Part shown: in pieces, positions 61,900 to 64,000 of the stretch
How the letters are laid out: each line of letters begins with the position of its first letter
How positions within the stretch are numbered: position 1 is the stretch's first letter
Assembly (NCBI GenBank): GCA_031772625.1
Contig: CM062815.1
Coordinates: 602,690,505-602,754,504, forward strand
Origin: Pinus tabuliformis
Taxonomy: Eukaryota; Streptophyta; Pinopsida; Pinales; Pinaceae
DNA: 64,000 nt
Direction of reading: 5' to 3'
Position numbers and translations under genes: made by a program
The notes under the pieces: model-generated
What the model was told of the DNA's origin: nothing
Databases searched by the model: none
What the model saw: the letters and a program-made list of their open reading frames with translations, nothing else

Positions 61900-62530
61900 T
61901 ACCGTTAGAGCTGATTATCTTTCCCGGTTTCCCTATAATACCCCTTAATTCAACTTCCTTTCCTTCCGCACAAAATTTCATGAAAAGTTCTTGAAAAATA
62001 AAATCTATTGTACCCAAGGATTGTAGCCATTGGAATCCTAGTACAACATCAACACCACCCATTGGAATGGAAAGCATTGAGTTATTCAATACATATTCTC
62101 CCATGGATAGCTTGATATTATGGCACTTTCTAGAGCAATTTATGGTTCCTCCACTTGCAACCGTCACTTGACACTCTAATGCTAGATATAGGAAGCAATT
62201 CAATTCCTTTGCTATCTTACAATGAATAAAATTATGGGTACTTCCCGAATCAGTCAACACTATTACCTTTTTCTTCTTGATATGTCCTTCTATTTTGATA
62301 GTTTGAGGAGTGGTAATTCTAGCCAATGCATTACAAGATATGGTTGGATTCGTTTCTTCTTTATCTAGTGTTTGTTCCTGTAGTATATCCTCTTTTTTTG
62401 AAATTTCTTGTTCCTTTTCTTCCTCCTCTTCACAATCTATGTAGAATAATTTCTTCTCAGCACACTTATGACCTTTAGTGTATTTGCTATCACAACTGTA
62501 ACAAAGCCCTTTTGCTATTTTTTCTTCCAA
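61900..62530 (-). pseudogene. Gypsy G zinc knuckle and protease
   Basis: Zinc knuckle CYSCDSKYTKGHKC near 62460-62505, then an acidic linker with a single copy of the NALARITTPQTIKIEGHIKK segment (about 62270-62350). The retropepsin motif VLTDSGSTHNFIHC follows near 62225-62270, and the second half GVDVVLGFQWLQSLG near 62015-62060. The linker copy is the single version of the unit amplified in element H. Confidence 0.87.
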
Positions 62531-62554
62531 TTGTTGTGTTTTCAACCTTGTAGG

Positions 62555-63450
62555 TTATGGAAGGCTAGGAGCAACAACATTTCCATATTTATAATTGTGA
62601 GTGGTAGGCTTTTTGGTTGCCATAATTTTGCTTTCCATTTTTCTTGCTAACCTGAATGCATTCTCCAATGAATCAGGTTCCCAAAGGTGAACCTCATGTT
62701 GGATATTATCCTTTAAAGTCCCTATGAACACATCAATCCTATGCTCCTCTGAAATATCTTTTACCCTTATGTTCAATTTTTAGAAGTCCTCAATGTGCTC
62801 CATCATTGAACCCTTTTGTTTGAGATTTATCAATTGGCTAAAAAAGGTGTTGCTTTTTCTATCCTCATAATGTGCTATCATTTCTTCCGTAACAATTCCC
62901 CAAGTGACAATTTATTTACAAGAGCAAAGCCATCGATACCATACAAACTGATTTGGTTTCAAATATAAAGTTGCAATACATACCTTTTGTGTGTTTTGCA
63001 CATTATGGAGATTGAAAAATTGCTCCATCTGTAGTATCCATGTTCTGGGATCCTTGCCATCAAACTTCCTCATATCAATTTTTGGAACATGGTGGGTCTT
63101 CAATCCAACATTAGAGTCTATGAAACCATGATTAACATTTCTTTTGTTCTCATCATGCATTTCCTTTACTACCCTTTCACCATTAGTGACCATTTCTTGT
63201 AGCAACTTATTCAAATTTATCTTCAAGTCTTCCATCTTATCGTCCATTCCATTCATCTTAGCATCCAGGGAATTCATCTTAACTTCCATGCCATCCATCT
63301 TAGCTTCCATATTAATGTGCATTCCATTCATATTAGCTTCCACGCCATTCATCTTGGCTTCATTTACCTTTAGTGAGAATGAAATTTATTGTACTCGGTC
63401 TTGTAATTTTGATATATCATGTTGCATTTCTTCCTATTCTTCATGAGTCA
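62555..63450 (-). pseudogene. Gypsy G gag
   Basis: The N-terminal part has a Met/Lys/Asn/Asp-rich repeating segment (63237-63362) likely to form a coiled coil. The gag core IDMRKFDGKDPRTWILQMEQ lies near 63010-63085, and a later part DVFIGTLKDNIQHEVHLWEP near 62680-62740. It matches gag of H except for the repeating N-terminal segment. Fossil. Confidence 0.82.
63237..63362 (-). repeat. Heptad-like minisatellite in G gag
   Basis: Six or so imperfect 21-bp units on the minus strand encode variants of a seven-residue phrase such as MNGMEAK or MDGMEVK. The period of seven residues fits a coiled coil. Confidence 0.75.
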
Positions 63451-64000
63451 TGCTAGAGCTTTAAGCTGCTTACTAGATGTTTCCATTTTCTTTCTTCGGG
63501 GCATTAATTAATGCTAATAATTCTTCACTATTCCCTTTGAATTCATTCAAACTAATTTTTCAAAACAATCTTATGCAAAATTAAAAAAAAAAAAACTACA
63601 CGCCTTTTTTTTTACTTTGTAAGAGCTCAATATTGAATCTATTGTATCTCTGTAGTTGTGGATCTCAAATATATGAAATCTCAACCTATGGTAGCCATTT
63701 GAGTCCTATTTCTAACCCTTCAAGTCTGATCAAGATTGGATTCTCGAAGGAAGAGTTATGCCAAATCTCCCACGATGACCTACTTATAAACTAGTTCAAT
63801 AGAGCGAACTTGTAAGATGTGCCACGTGTCACTGTTTCGACCTTAGTACCTGAAACTAATACACAAAAAACTATAGGCCGTCCTCTTTCTAAAAATTCTT
63901 ATGAGATTTCAATCTGATGCTCAAAACAAAAGTTGTGGCGATTTTCCCTAGGTCACCAGTTTGGAATGTAATTCGGGAGTTTGCAAAAACCCTAACTTCC
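63451..64000 (-). other. Gypsy G 5' leader, partial
   Basis: Noncoding leader upstream of gag, with a T-rich/A-rich stretch near 63578-63615. From about 63720 it aligns with the H leader (20670-20950), including the phrase AAAAACCCTAACTTCC at the window end. The primer site and 5' LTR lie outside. Confidence 0.7.

Larger units (their letters stand above)
58644..64000 (-). mobile_element. Gypsy G: chromovirus, cut by window end
   Basis: Ty3/gypsy chromovirus on the minus strand with 3' LTR, polypurine tract, chromodomain-like tail, integrase, RNase H, RT, protease, zinc knuckle and gag. Its 5' leader runs off the right edge. By comparison with element H, the 5' LTR should begin about 300-350 bp beyond the window. 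It is the same family as H, with related LTR, gag and leader, and retains the parts H lacks. Broken in many places. Confidence 0.88.

Overview
This is plant nuclear DNA: old LTR retrotransposons with two host gene remnants between them. Plant markers are Ty3/gypsy and Ty1/copia (Tork-type) polyproteins, initiator-tRNA-Met primer sites, a pentatricopeptide-repeat (PPR) relic, and one exon resembling the plant signal peptidase subunit SEC11. Deep nesting, old copies retained rather than removed, and host sequence reduced to isolated pieces suggest a large genome, perhaps a gymnosperm. That is inference; no species marker is visible. No intact host gene is seen.

Layout. (1) 99-9554, plus: element I, a 9.5 kb Tat/Ogre-like gypsy element with 1.04 kb LTRs, an exact 5-bp target duplication, and gag and protease regions but no recognisable reverse transcriptase or integrase. 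(2) 9560-18267: low-information sequence with a decayed PPR gene (about 11590-13060 and 15066-15830) and a SEC11-like exon with good splice borders (17194-17306, minus). (3) 18273-21639, minus: element H, a 3.4 kb rearranged chromovirus derivative of the same family as element G. (4) 22580-56352: a four-level nest. Copia A (minus) is interrupted by gypsy D (plus). D carries gypsy E (plus), gypsy F (minus) and, within its 3' LTR, copia B (minus). B is itself split by copia C (minus). (5) 56353-58643: an unrecognised decayed coding region on the minus strand with an LTR-like tail. (6) 58644-64000, minus: chromovirus G, cut by the right edge of the window.

Relative ages. Rough by-eye counts of LTR-pair differences are: I about 2-3%, H about 4-5%, C and F about 6%, B about 8%, E about 10%, D about 20-25%. 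The order agrees with the nesting (D older than B, E and F; B older than C). All elements with visible coding regions look broken.

No new multi-gene system was found. The most unusual signals are: (a) a tandem repeat in H whose 123-bp unit fuses two regions that lie about 2.8 kb apart in its relative G; (b) a hairpin series with a recurring CTCGTTAAA-type motif in the noncoding half of I; (c) E and F, which share their coding interior but have different LTRs; (d) the isolated SEC11 exon; (e) the unidentified coding relic at 57.4-58.5 kb.
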